From Fibrobacteraceae bacterium (GTDB lineage: Bacteria > Fibrobacterota > Fibrobacteria > Fibrobacterales > Fibrobacteraceae), in the NCBI GenBank assembly GCA_023231365.1, contig JALNVO010000066.1, positions 1-11,774 on the forward strand: a stretch of 11,774 nucleotides of DNA, read 5' to 3'. Every line of letters begins with the position of its first letter. Within the stretch, counting starts at the first letter, position 1. Positions 1 to 6,652 of the stretch are shown here, in pieces. The translations under genes and the position numbers were made by a program. The notes beneath the pieces were generated by a model, which saw only the letters and a list, made by a program, of their open reading frames with translations, was not told the DNA's origin and searched no databases.

Positions 1-196
1 CAAAGATGGCCAATATTGACGCTTTGCGTCATCGCCTGCATTTCGGTCATGCTCAAGCAAGCTTGAGTGCGACTCTCAATTTGGACGATTTCATCGTCCA
101 GAGCGGCATCTCGGCAATAAAGGCAAGCAAGCTTGTCTTTGCTGCGCTCGATTTGCAAGCTATTCACTTCACCAAAGCAATTTTTAGAGGTACCCT
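1..196 (+). mobile_element. MITE-like dispersed repeat, right end (copy 1, cut by window start)
   Basis: This is the right-hand part of the same non-coding element seen complete at 6653-7172. Shared blocks include the stretch at 61-84 (gcttgagtgcgactctcaat and following bases) and the last 40 or so bases, which contain accaaagca followed by the terminal repeat. The right end, tttttagaggtaccct (181-196), is the inverse of the left end of the copy at 11598 with one mismatch in 16, and TA follows at 197-198. Internal hairpins are GACGC-TTT-GCGTC (18-30), CTCAAGC-AA-GCTTGAG (52-67) and GGACGAT-TTC-ATCGTCC (83-99). An open frame crosses this part but has no family resemblance. The left part lies outside the window. 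Confidence 0.8.
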
Positions 197-208
197 TATG
201 CAAGTACA

Positions 209-591
209 TCAAATGAAATTGCGTAGCGCCTTCCCATAAACTACACGAGAAACATCGTAGCTGTCCAAACGCACCAAGCGGAGACTGCCTGCTGGAGATA
301 GCATCCCATTTTGAACAAATGAAGAGCCCTCATTTTTACGCAAATGTTGTGCAATAAACAATTCGCCTGTAAGAAAATCCCTTGTTTCTATCGGAAAAAA
401 GCCTTCAAGCGCTTCTGCAAAGGATAGCGGCCGAGAGAATCCGTCTTAGAAACATACTCGGGATCCAATTCATCGCCGGAAATCACAGAATATGCTAGAG
501 GAACACCGCGGACTACAGCTTTCGAAGTATAAGAGCCCTCCGAAAACTTGAGAACGCCCGCGATTTCGGGATTGCCGAATTCCGCGCTATT
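209..591 (-). pseudogene. Frameshifted remnant of a secreted carboxypeptidase-regulatory-like domain protein
   Basis: Two minus-strand frames join into one protein-like fragment. The first reads GNPEIAGVLKFSEGS...VSKTDSLGRY and stops at TAG 388-390. The second, one frame over, continues through FLTGELFIAQ...LSPAGSLRLV to a TGA at 209-211. The switch coincides with a run of six A (395-400); a seventh base would read straight through as KAFFPIETRDFLTG. The pattern 'AGVLKFSEGS...AVVRGVPLAYS...TDSLGRY' resembles carboxypeptidase-regulatory-like beta-sandwich domains of large secreted Fibrobacter proteins; this is an inference from pattern, not a search. No start or signal peptide is visible, because an in-frame TGA at 592-594 closes the frame upstream. 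The 3' end stops 13 bases from the boundary of the repeat copy at 1-196, so that element may have cut off the C-terminus. Confidence 0.6.
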
Positions 592-699
592 TCATAGAAT
601 CGCCCGATTATCAGAACAAACGGACAAGGCAACGAGAAAAAAACAAAATTTTTCTTCCCGTTTTGCGATGTCTATGGGTAATGGCTAAATTTGAAGAAT

Positions 700-2562
700 C
701 TAACGGTTTTCCGCCCAATGAGCGAGTACCATTACATCAGACGGGCGAATGCCGGGAATACGGGACGCACTCCCCACCGTAAGAGGTTTTGCGTTCTTTA
801 AACGCTGACGGCTTTCAATGGAAAGAGCGGCAATCGAATCAAAATCCGTATCGGAAGCAAGCTTGATCTTGTCCATTTTCTTTTCATGCTCGATTTCCTT
901 CGCCTGACGGGCAAAAAAACCGGCATAAGCTTCTTCGGCAAATACGTTCCATTTATCACGGCGGATAAGACTTGCCCCGGGGACGAACTTCTTGAAAAAT
1001 GCTTCGGGGTCAATACCCGGACGACGGAGCACTGTATTCAAGCGCACCGATTCCGAAACCGGAGCCTGGCCAAATTTTTCGAGAAAAGGATTCACTTCGG
1101 CTGCGGTCGCCGGAGTTTCCGCCAAATACTTTTTCACGCGCGCCATTTCCGCCTTGCGCACTTCCCAAGACGAATTATCCGCATCGGAAATCATACCGAT
1201 TTTGCGAGCGCGGTCCTTTAAGCGAGAATCCGCATTGTCCGTACGGAGGAAAAGCCTGTATTCAGCGCGGCTCGTGAACATGCGATAAGGCTCGTCCAAA
1301 AGAAAGTGGGAAAGATCATCTGCCATAACGCCGATGTAACTCTCGGAACGGCCGAGAATAAAGGGATCTTCACCTTTTACTTTAAGCGCAGCGTTAATGC
1401 CCGCCACAATTCCCTGACCACCGGCTTCTTCATAGCCACTCGTTCCACACACTTGTCCCGCAAAATATAGTCCGGGAATATTCTTGCATTCAAAAGTCGG
1501 ATAAAGCTGCGTTGCATCCACAGAATCATATTCCACTGCATAACCGATCTGAAGAACTTTCGCACGGTTTAAGCCCTTAATCGAATGAAGGGCCTCCAAT
1601 TGAATTTCTGCAGGAAGACTAGAACTGAATCCGTTCACATAAATCCGCGCAACATCCTTTGTCTCCGGTTCCAAAAAGAGCTGATGGCCATCCTTGTCGC
1701 CGAACCTATTTATTTTATCTTCAATACTCGGGCAATATCTGGGTCCCTTGCCTTTGATGCGACCGGAAAACATAGGGCTGTCCTTAAAACCGGATCGCAG
1801 AATATCGTGAGTCTTGAGATTGGTACGCGTAATCCAGCACACATTCCCGTTGTCAATAGGGTTTGAATGCCTGTCGCTGAACGGCCACGGATTTTCATCG
1901 CCCTTTTGTACGTCGCATTCGGCAAAATCAATCGTCGATGGATCAAGGCGCGAAGGGGTCCCCGTCTTTAAACGGCGAAGGCAGATTCCGTTCTCCGCGA
2001 GCGATAATGATAATTTATCTGCACTTCTTTCCCCCACTCGCCCGCCGATGCTCGTTGCAAGTCCCGTAAACATTTTAGAAGCGAGGAAAGTTCCGCTAGT
2101 GATTATCAAAGACCGCGTCGTGTAGCGCGCCCCCGAAAGAAGCGTGAGTTCCAAACGGGAATCCTGCATACGAGTAAACGCAGCAAGTTCTCCTTGAATG
2201 AGCGAAAGGCCTTGCAAACTTTCTAGCGTTTCGCGAGCGATTGCGCTATAGTACTTAAGATCGCACTGAGCTCTCGGCCCCCATACGGCAGGCCCCTTAC
2301 TCATATTAAGCATACGGAACTGAATTCCGGCACGATCCGTAAGAAGTCCCATCAAACCGCCGAGCGCATCAATATCGCGCACAATCTGACCTTTGCTCAC
2401 GCCTCCGACAGCGGGATTACAGGACATCCTTCCGATAGCCGCGAGATCCATCGTGATCATCGCCGTTTTTACGCCAATTTTCCAAGCTGCATGAGTGGCT
2501 TCAATACCAGCATGCCCACCGCCGATTACAACCACATCGAAATTATCCAAAACCGGAGTCAT
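700..2562 (-). CDS. mnmG: tRNA uridine-5-carboxymethylaminomethyl modification enzyme MnmG (GidA)
   Basis: This FAD-dependent enzyme works with the GTPase MnmE to install (carboxymethyl)aminomethyl groups at C5 of the wobble uridine of certain tRNAs, using methylene-tetrahydrofolate. The 620-residue length is normal. Visible family marks are the Rossmann FAD motif GGGHAG (residues 14-19), CNPAVGG (48-54), KTGTPSRL (199-206), the cysteine in VCWITRTN (C242), PRYCPSIEDKI with the second conserved cysteine (C277), GLYFAGQ followed by GTSGYEEAGGQG (364-384), and EPYRMFTSRAEYRL further on. The C-terminal LTVGSASRIPGI stretch belongs to the helical MnmE/tRNA-binding domain. An AAGAAGG ribosome site lies about 5 bases before the ATG. 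mnmE is not in the window. The gene is divergent from the deacetylase, with 110 bp between them. Downstream only an A/T-only stem around 639-656 could serve as a weak terminator. Confidence 0.97.
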   Translation of the reverse strand: MTPVLDNFDVVVIGGGHAGIEATHAAWKIGVKTAMITMDLAAIGRMSCNPAVGGVSKGQIVRDIDALGGLMGLLTDRAGIQFRMLNMSKGPAVWGPRAQCDLKYYSAIARETLESLQGLSLIQGELAAFTRMQDSRLELTLLSGARYTTRSLIITSGTFLASKMFTGLATSIGGRVGERSADKLSLSLAENGICLRRLKTGTPSRLDPSTIDFAECDVQKGDENPWPFSDRHSNPIDNGNVCWITRTNLKTHDILRSGFKDSPMFSGRIKGKGPRYCPSIEDKINRFGDKDGHQLFLEPETKDVARIYVNGFSSSLPAEIQLEALHSIKGLNRAKVLQIGYAVEYDSVDATQLYPTFECKNIPGLYFAGQVCGTSGYEEAGGQGIVAGINAALKVKGEDPFILGRSESYIGVMADDLSHFLLDEPYRMFTSRAEYRLFLRTDNADSRLKDRARKIGMISDADNSSWEVRKAEMARVKKYLAETPATAAEVNPFLEKFGQAPVSESVRLNTVLRRPGIDPEAFFKKFVPGASLIRRDKWNVFAEEAYAGFFARQAKEIEHEKKMDKIKLASDTDFDSIAALSIESRQRLKNAKPLTVGSASRIPGIRPSDVMVLAHWAENR

Positions 2563-2672
2563 AAGAGCCTTCTTTTTCGAGATGAAAATTTAGAAAAAAG
2601 GAAATATCTGGTGCACTCGGACCACACCGCGCGCAAAAGAATCCGTATAGAAAAGAGCTAAATTTACAGGCA

Positions 2673-3722
2673 ATGTCATCACCCATTAAAATCGCTCTTC
2701 TATTGATATGGGCTTCCACACCCCTGATAGCCGGAAAAGAAACCCAGATAATATCCAATTATTCACCATTTTATGCCGACGGCGAATATCATTTTCAAAA
2801 CGTCATCATCATCCGGTCATTTGAGCAAAACAAGGATTATTACTTTATATCCGTCGATCCCCGAACACTTCAAACAGAAATCATTCCCCAAAAAAGCATC
2901 CGCATCACACCAGAGACTTGGACGGATCTTCTAAAAAAATACGCATCGACTCCTTACATCAAAGCTCTGCAACGCGTCAAGGAAAACCCATCACCACTCC
3001 AAGACGCCGGCTTCATACACGGATTTCCCGAAGAAAAGGGGGCAACGCTCACCATTGATCTCTGCCCATCTAAGAAACCTCTTGACAGAATCATCTTCAA
3101 AGAGCTCATCCAGGAACTATCCAAGAAGGAGCGCCCCGTTCCTGTAGCCATTTCCATCACCGGAAAATTTTTGCAAAAGCATCAAAGCGACATCCTTTGG
3201 CTCAAAACGCTCATCAAGTCCGGGGACATTTCCATCACTTGGATTAATCACACGTACAACCACCATTACAACAAAAAAGCGTCATTGGCCAATAATTTTC
3301 TGCTTATCCCAGGGACAAATATTTCAAAAGAAATTCTCGACACCGAAAAAGCCCTGCTAAACCAAGGCATCCTCTTTTCCGACTTTTTCCGCTTTCCCGG
3401 ACTCATTTCTAGCCCTCGCCTCATTTCGCAAGTCACAGACTTCGGCCTCATTCCGATCGGCACCGATGCATGGCTTGCCAAAGGCGATAAAATCAAACAG
3501 GGAAGCATTGTGCTCATCCACGGAAACGGCAACGAACCTCTCGGAATAAAAGCCTTTACAAAACTTCTCCAAGAAGAAGCACCCAACGTCACCCAAGGGA
3601 ACTGGCTTTTATATGATCTGCAAGAAACAATCAAACGGAGCGTAGACGACACAGGGATAATTGACACGACAAGAGCTGATCGTTACATATTTCCCACCCA
3701 ATTTGATTTTAGAAATCCTTAG
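2673..3722 (+). CDS. Secreted polysaccharide deacetylase-like (NodB-fold) protein
   Basis: This is probably an exported metal-dependent deacetylase acting on cell-wall or extracellular polysaccharide; the substrate is unknown. Residues 1-21 look like a signal peptide (MSSPIK, then IALLLIWASTPLIAG). About 100 residues without a recognised domain follow. The catalytic domain starts near 122. Motif 1 is TIDLCPS with D129, where the classic pair of Asp is reduced to one. Motif 2 is HTYNH (H193, H197), the zinc-binding histidines. Motif 3 is FRFPG (R240-P242), motif 4 is TDAW (D265) and motif 5 is IVLIHGNGN (H283). All positions expected for metal binding plus one acid are therefore present. A weak AGG lies about 5 bases before the ATG. 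It stands alone and faces a dead transposase downstream. The single Asp could mean a variant subgroup or altered activity. Confidence 0.8.
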   Translation: MSSPIKIALLLIWASTPLIAGKETQIISNYSPFYADGEYHFQNVIIIRSFEQNKDYYFISVDPRTLQTEIIPQKSIRITPETWTDLLKKYASTPYIKALQRVKENPSPLQDAGFIHGFPEEKGATLTIDLCPSKKPLDRIIFKELIQELSKKERPVPVAISITGKFLQKHQSDILWLKTLIKSGDISITWINHTYNHHYNKKASLANNFLLIPGTNISKEILDTEKALLNQGILFSDFFRFPGLISSPRLISQVTDFGLIPIGTDAWLAKGDKIKQGSIVLIHGNGNEPLGIKAFTKLLQEEAPNVTQGNWLLYDLQETIKRSVDDTGIIDTTRADRYIFPTQFDFRNP

Positions 3723-3776
3723 CCGCATCCGATATACCTTATCTTTTGGCAGCATAAAATGAATCCTCCACAGGCA

Positions 3777-4182
3777 TCAAAACGCCGCAACCCATAGATC
3801 CAAATTGAATTTAAAAGAGCGAAATCCCTTCTGCCCTACCGTGTTGATGAAATAGCCATCGCTCCAGAATTAACCATCCTACAACATTTTCTTAACTGAG
3901 GGAACCCGCCGGAATATCTCGCGGGCCCTTATGCACTTCATCGTACACGCTATCTTCGCCGGACTCAAGTGGCGGAAAGGACTGGATTAAAAAATGAATA
4001 TGATCTCTGTCTGTTCCTATTTCAAAAAAACGAATCTCAAATCGTTGCGAAATCTCCGCGCAGCCCCGCTTCAGTTCCTCATCAACCAACTCATCAAAGA
4101 CAATCCGGCGATATTTTGCCGGACATACCAGATGGTAGATCCGTACTGAAACTTTGCGGCTCGTGTGCACATACTTGATCAT
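3777..4182 (-). pseudogene. tnpA: Decayed IS200/IS605-family TnpA (Y1 HUH transposase)
   Basis: The first 96 residues form an open frame: MIKYVHTSRKVSV, then YHLVCPAKYRRIVF, then the HUH motif DHIHFLIQS with H61 and H63. After residue about 72 the frame shifts near 3955-3965. The adjacent frame then continues the family sequence: SPAKIACTMKCIRAREIF, RRVPSVKKML, two stops, then FWSDGYFINTVGQ with the catalytic tyrosine. The stops fall where a block of the type LWGGEFW is usual. It now reads L-stop-D-G-stop-F-W, consistent with TGG to TAG and GAA to TAA changes plus a Gly to Asp. The frame ends at TGA 3777-3779. No TnpB/IscB gene accompanies it. These enzymes excise and insert single-stranded transposon DNA; this copy cannot make a working protein. 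Confidence 0.88.
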
Positions 4183-4231
4183 CTATCCATGATAGAAATC
4201 AAAGCCGCAGCAAGCTACAGGACAGTCATTC

Positions 4232-5203
4232 TTACTTTAACGAGTGTTCTAATCCAAGGCCATCCAGCATAGCCTTATCCAAATTTTTATTCCGGCCTTT
4301 GCAAGTTGAAAAATCACCCACAATGATCCCCGATGCCCCTGCAAAAAATACAAGTGGATGGAGTTCGCCCAAAAGTTGTTCTCGCCCACAGCCCACAATA
4401 ATTTCCGCCCGGGGATTGATGAGCCGCATCAAAGCAATAATTTTTAACGCACGGCGAGGCGAAATAGGTTTCTTATTTTCAAAACGAATTTTCAAGGCAG
4501 GGATCAAAAAATTCACCGGAATGAAATCAACATGAAGCCCGCGGAGTTCCAAAGCAAGGTCCACCACATCCCTATCCGTTTCACCAAGTCCGAAAAGTCC
4601 CCCGCTACACACGGCAAGGTCTGCGTTTTGAGCTTTTTGAATAGTCTGCAGACGATCATCATAACTATGCAAGCTGCAAATATTCGGGAAAAACGTACGC
4701 GATGTTTCTAAATTGTGATGAATCCGGTTAACACCGCATTCTTTAAGTTTCAAAAAATCTTCTTTTGAAAGCATTCCAAAAGAAGCACAATACTTTGTAC
4801 GGCCTTTTTTAATTTGTTTAAAATGAAGTACAAACCGATCCAGATCTTTCCCCGTAAATCTATAGTCGGACGCAACCATACCAAAACAAGTCACGCCCAT
4901 TTCTTCCGCACGTTGCGCATGTTCTGTAAAGGATTCCTCCTCTACAAGCGGAAATGGCGAAGGGTCCTTTTTTACAGAATCATTCTGGGCACAATAGGCA
5001 CAGTTTTCACTACGGGCACGAAACTTTTCATTCAGAAAGGAACAAGTATGAATACGATTGCCCTTAAAATGGCGTCGAAGCATATCTGCAGCACTCATCA
5101 TATCAAAAAGAGACGACTCGGGTTCTTCCGCCAAATCATAAGCTTCATTCTCGCGAAGGGGCAACCCTTGAATAATCCGATGAGAAAGCTTATTCCATTC
5201 CAT
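4232..5203 (-). CDS. bioB: Biotin synthase BioB-like radical SAM protein, first cluster cysteine replaced by Arg
   Basis: BioB inserts sulfur into dethiobiotin to form biotin, using a radical-SAM [4Fe-4S] cluster and an auxiliary Fe-S cluster. The 323-residue length and sequence fit the family: SENCAYCAQ (66-73), HHNLETS (162-168), FFPNIC (171-176), VCSGG with LGET (198-209), LINPRAEIIVGCGREQ (261-276), and GDFSTCKGR (296-304). In the CX3CX2C motif, C68 and C71 are present, but the first cysteine is R64, codon CGT at 5012-5014, one transition from TGT. A usual BioB reads C-S-E-N-C here; this one reads R-S-E-N-C. Of the E. coli auxiliary-cluster ligands, C139 and C199 match C128 and C188, while the C97 and R260 positions hold Gly108 and Ile269. 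Without the third cysteine, SAM chemistry is unlikely, so this may be a nearly intact non-functional gene. No other bio genes are present. Confidence 0.85.
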   Translation of the reverse strand: MEWNKLSHRIIQGLPLRENEAYDLAEEPESSLFDMMSAADMLRRHFKGNRIHTCSFLNEKFRARSENCAYCAQNDSVKKDPSPFPLVEEESFTEHAQRAEEMGVTCFGMVASDYRFTGKDLDRFVLHFKQIKKGRTKYCASFGMLSKEDFLKLKECGVNRIHHNLETSRTFFPNICSLHSYDDRLQTIQKAQNADLAVCSGGLFGLGETDRDVVDLALELRGLHVDFIPVNFLIPALKIRFENKKPISPRRALKIIALMRLINPRAEIIVGCGREQLLGELHPLVFFAGASGIIVGDFSTCKGRNKNLDKAMLDGLGLEHSLK

Positions 5204-5216
5204 AACTCAAAGCCTT

Positions 5217-5240
5217 AAAAGGTCCCCTTACGGCGACCTT
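5217..5240 (-). terminator. Possible weak intrinsic terminator after the outer-membrane protein gene
   Basis: Read on the minus strand, AAGGTC, a 10-base loop and GACCTT form a 6-bp stem followed by a short TTTT. It sits between the barrel gene stop (5251) and the bioB-like start (5203). It is weak enough that read-through into bioB is plausible, and no separate bioB promoter is obvious in the 47-bp gap. Confidence 0.4.
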
Positions 5241-5250
5241 GATTTACTCA

Positions 5251-6153
5251 TTACAAGAAATAATAGGACATTCCAATTTGGAATCCAATTGGAGTATAAG
5301 ATGGATATTCATCCGCATTAAATAGATAGAGATTATCGTACATATCCGTTAAACCAAAGACCGCGCGGAGATCGAAAGAGATTAGAGGACTTGCGTCAAA
5401 AGAAAGCCCGAGGAGTACGGCAAGATCCACCGGAGAACGCGCAGAAGTCGAACGCAAATTTTCACTATAGACCGTGGAACCTTGCTGGTAAATTTCCAAC
5501 TTGTCGTAAATATTTGCCGAAACTTGAGGACCAATCTTAAAACCGACCATACCTCCCGCCGGGCGGAACCATAAATAAAGAGGAACATCTATCTGATATT
5601 GCGTAAAAAGATCCTTTGTTCCCGACTGTTCAAAGGCATCCGTTCCCGTTAAATGGCGATAAGCAAAGACAGCTTCTATTGCAAAACTCGTGGAATATTT
5701 CGTTACCGGAAGATTCAAAGCAAGGCCCCCGGTCAAATCCATACCACCCACATTATCATCCGAGTCATTGTCACCAAAAAACTCGACACCGCCCACACTC
5801 AAGCGGGCCCCGAAACGAGCTTTCTGAGCCTGACGTTCTGGACGGGCAAAAGCAGTTTCTCGAACATTTTTCTGAGGACACATTACAGGAGCGGAAACAT
5901 TTTCCTGCGGGTGAGCAGCCACGGGCTCTACTTTTACAAGAGTAAATACAGGCTCTTTCGCAGCAGCATTTTCCGAAGGAGCAACAGAGACCTCCGAAGA
6001 ACTAGATATTTCTGCAACAGAAGAAACCTGCTTTACAGGAAGAACGGCAGTTTCTGTACCTGCACTACTAGAAGAGGACGCAACAGAAGGCGTCCCCTCA
6101 GCAAAAACAACGGCGGATGAAAGCAAAAGACCGCAAACCAATTTTGTCATCAT
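5251..6153 (-). CDS. Outer-membrane beta-barrel protein with serine-rich N-terminal linker
   Basis: This is probably a 300-residue outer-membrane protein of unknown role. The start chosen is the ATG at 6151-6153, because GGAGA (6161-6165) lies 7 bases upstream and the TATAAT box at 6181-6186 would place transcription start near 6174. An in-frame ATG at 6189 would lie upstream of that transcript. The mature start follows a clear signal peptide, MMTKLVCGLLLSSAVVFAEG. Next comes a low-complexity stretch of about 90 residues rich in Ser, Val, Ala and Glu (SVASSSSSAG, EISSSSEVSV), probably a periplasmic linker. From about residue 115 (RFGARLSVGGVEFFGD) alternating hydrophobic/aromatic strands run to the end, closing with GFQIGMSYYFL, whose aromatic C-terminus is typical of barrels recognised by the BAM machinery. 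No enzyme motif is visible. Confidence 0.75.
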   Translation of the reverse strand: MMTKLVCGLLLSSAVVFAEGTPSVASSSSSAGTETAVLPVKQVSSVAEISSSSEVSVAPSENAAAKEPVFTLVKVEPVAAHPQENVSAPVMCPQKNVRETAFARPERQAQKARFGARLSVGGVEFFGDNDSDDNVGGMDLTGGLALNLPVTKYSTSFAIEAVFAYRHLTGTDAFEQSGTKDLFTQYQIDVPLYLWFRPAGGMVGFKIGPQVSANIYDKLEIYQQGSTVYSENLRSTSARSPVDLAVLLGLSFDASPLISFDLRAVFGLTDMYDNLYLFNADEYPSYTPIGFQIGMSYYFL

Positions 6154-6180
6154 AGATATTTCTCCATTTTTAGTAAGAAA

Positions 6181-6208
6181 ATTATACAAAAAAATAGCAT
6201 CCCGTTAA
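6181..6208 (-). promoter_or_regulatory. Sigma-70-type promoter of the outer-membrane protein gene
   Basis: On the minus strand a perfect TATAAT (6181-6186) is preceded by TTAACG (6203-6208, 4 of 6 matches to TTGACA) with a 16-base spacer. Initiation about 7 bases downstream of the -10 box would give a leader of about 20 bases carrying the GGAGA ribosome site, which supports the 6153 start of the barrel gene. Confidence 0.6.
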
Positions 6209-6652
6209 TAAAAATCGTTTTTTTGTTAAAATAGTCTATATACTAAACCCAGTTTCAATATCGGCAGGACGAATACCGAACAAGAAGACGCCCTATCAGC
6301 CCAACCATAAAATAAAGAGAACTTCACTAGAGTCCAAAATAGAACCGTCAATTCCTTTGGAACGCTTGTAAACACTGGACTCGATTCAATTTTGAATTTC
6401 GAGGGGATGATTTTTGCTGGATTATCAAAATGGCGATTTTAAGTTGATTTCGGAAGTTTACGATTGATCAAATTCTTGTTTGGACACTAGTGAGTGAACT
6501 TGATTTTGCTGCCAATCCGTCTCACTACTTCAAAATGTTTACATTTACACAAGAAGGTTAGAGAATACGATCTCGCCCAGACGCATATGTCCCCCCCCCA
6601 TAAAACATCCTGTAAAATTTTATCATTGCTCCGTAGAACGTAAGTTCACTTA
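6209..6652. other. Gene-free stretch upstream of the dispersed repeat
   Basis: I see no credible coding sequence, RNA gene or strong terminator in these 440 bases. They hold the inverted-repeat segment at 6325-6492 (listed separately), a small palindrome ATTCAA-TT-TTGAAT near 6386-6400, and a run of nine C (6591-6599) that could be a site of length variation. The bases just before 6653 end in TA, the apparent insertion dinucleotide of the repeat that follows. Confidence 0.6.
6325..6492. repeat. 168-bp segment flanked by 20-bp inverted repeats, possible IS/MITE relic
   Basis: The left arm CACTAGAGTCCAAAATAGAA (6325-6344) matches the reverse complement of 6473-6492, CACTAGTGTCCAAACAAGAA, at 17 of 20 positions. 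The hexamer GAACTT occurs directly outside the left arm and three bases outside the right arm, so it could be a degraded direct repeat. The interior encodes nothing recognisable. This has the architecture of a small non-autonomous transposable element or a deletion relic of an IS, unrelated in sequence to the 520-bp repeat next door. Confidence 0.5.

Noticed and set aside
4152..4209. TTTGCGGCT / AGCCGCA inverted pair as an IS200 end structure
   Set aside because: The left arm is inside the tnpA start region and the spacing is too large for the subterminal hairpins of this family.
4814..5218. Plus-strand open frame of 134 codons
   Set aside because: It is antisense to the N-terminal half of the BioB-like gene and resembles nothing.
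5653..6120. Plus-strand open frame of 155 codons
   Set aside because: It is antisense to the barrel protein's linker and first strands, and its composition mirrors the serine codons on the other strand.
6154..6189. Upstream start for the outer-membrane protein at 6189
   Set aside because: It lies at or before the predicted transcription start, has no ribosome site, and would put 12 polar residues before a clean signal peptide.
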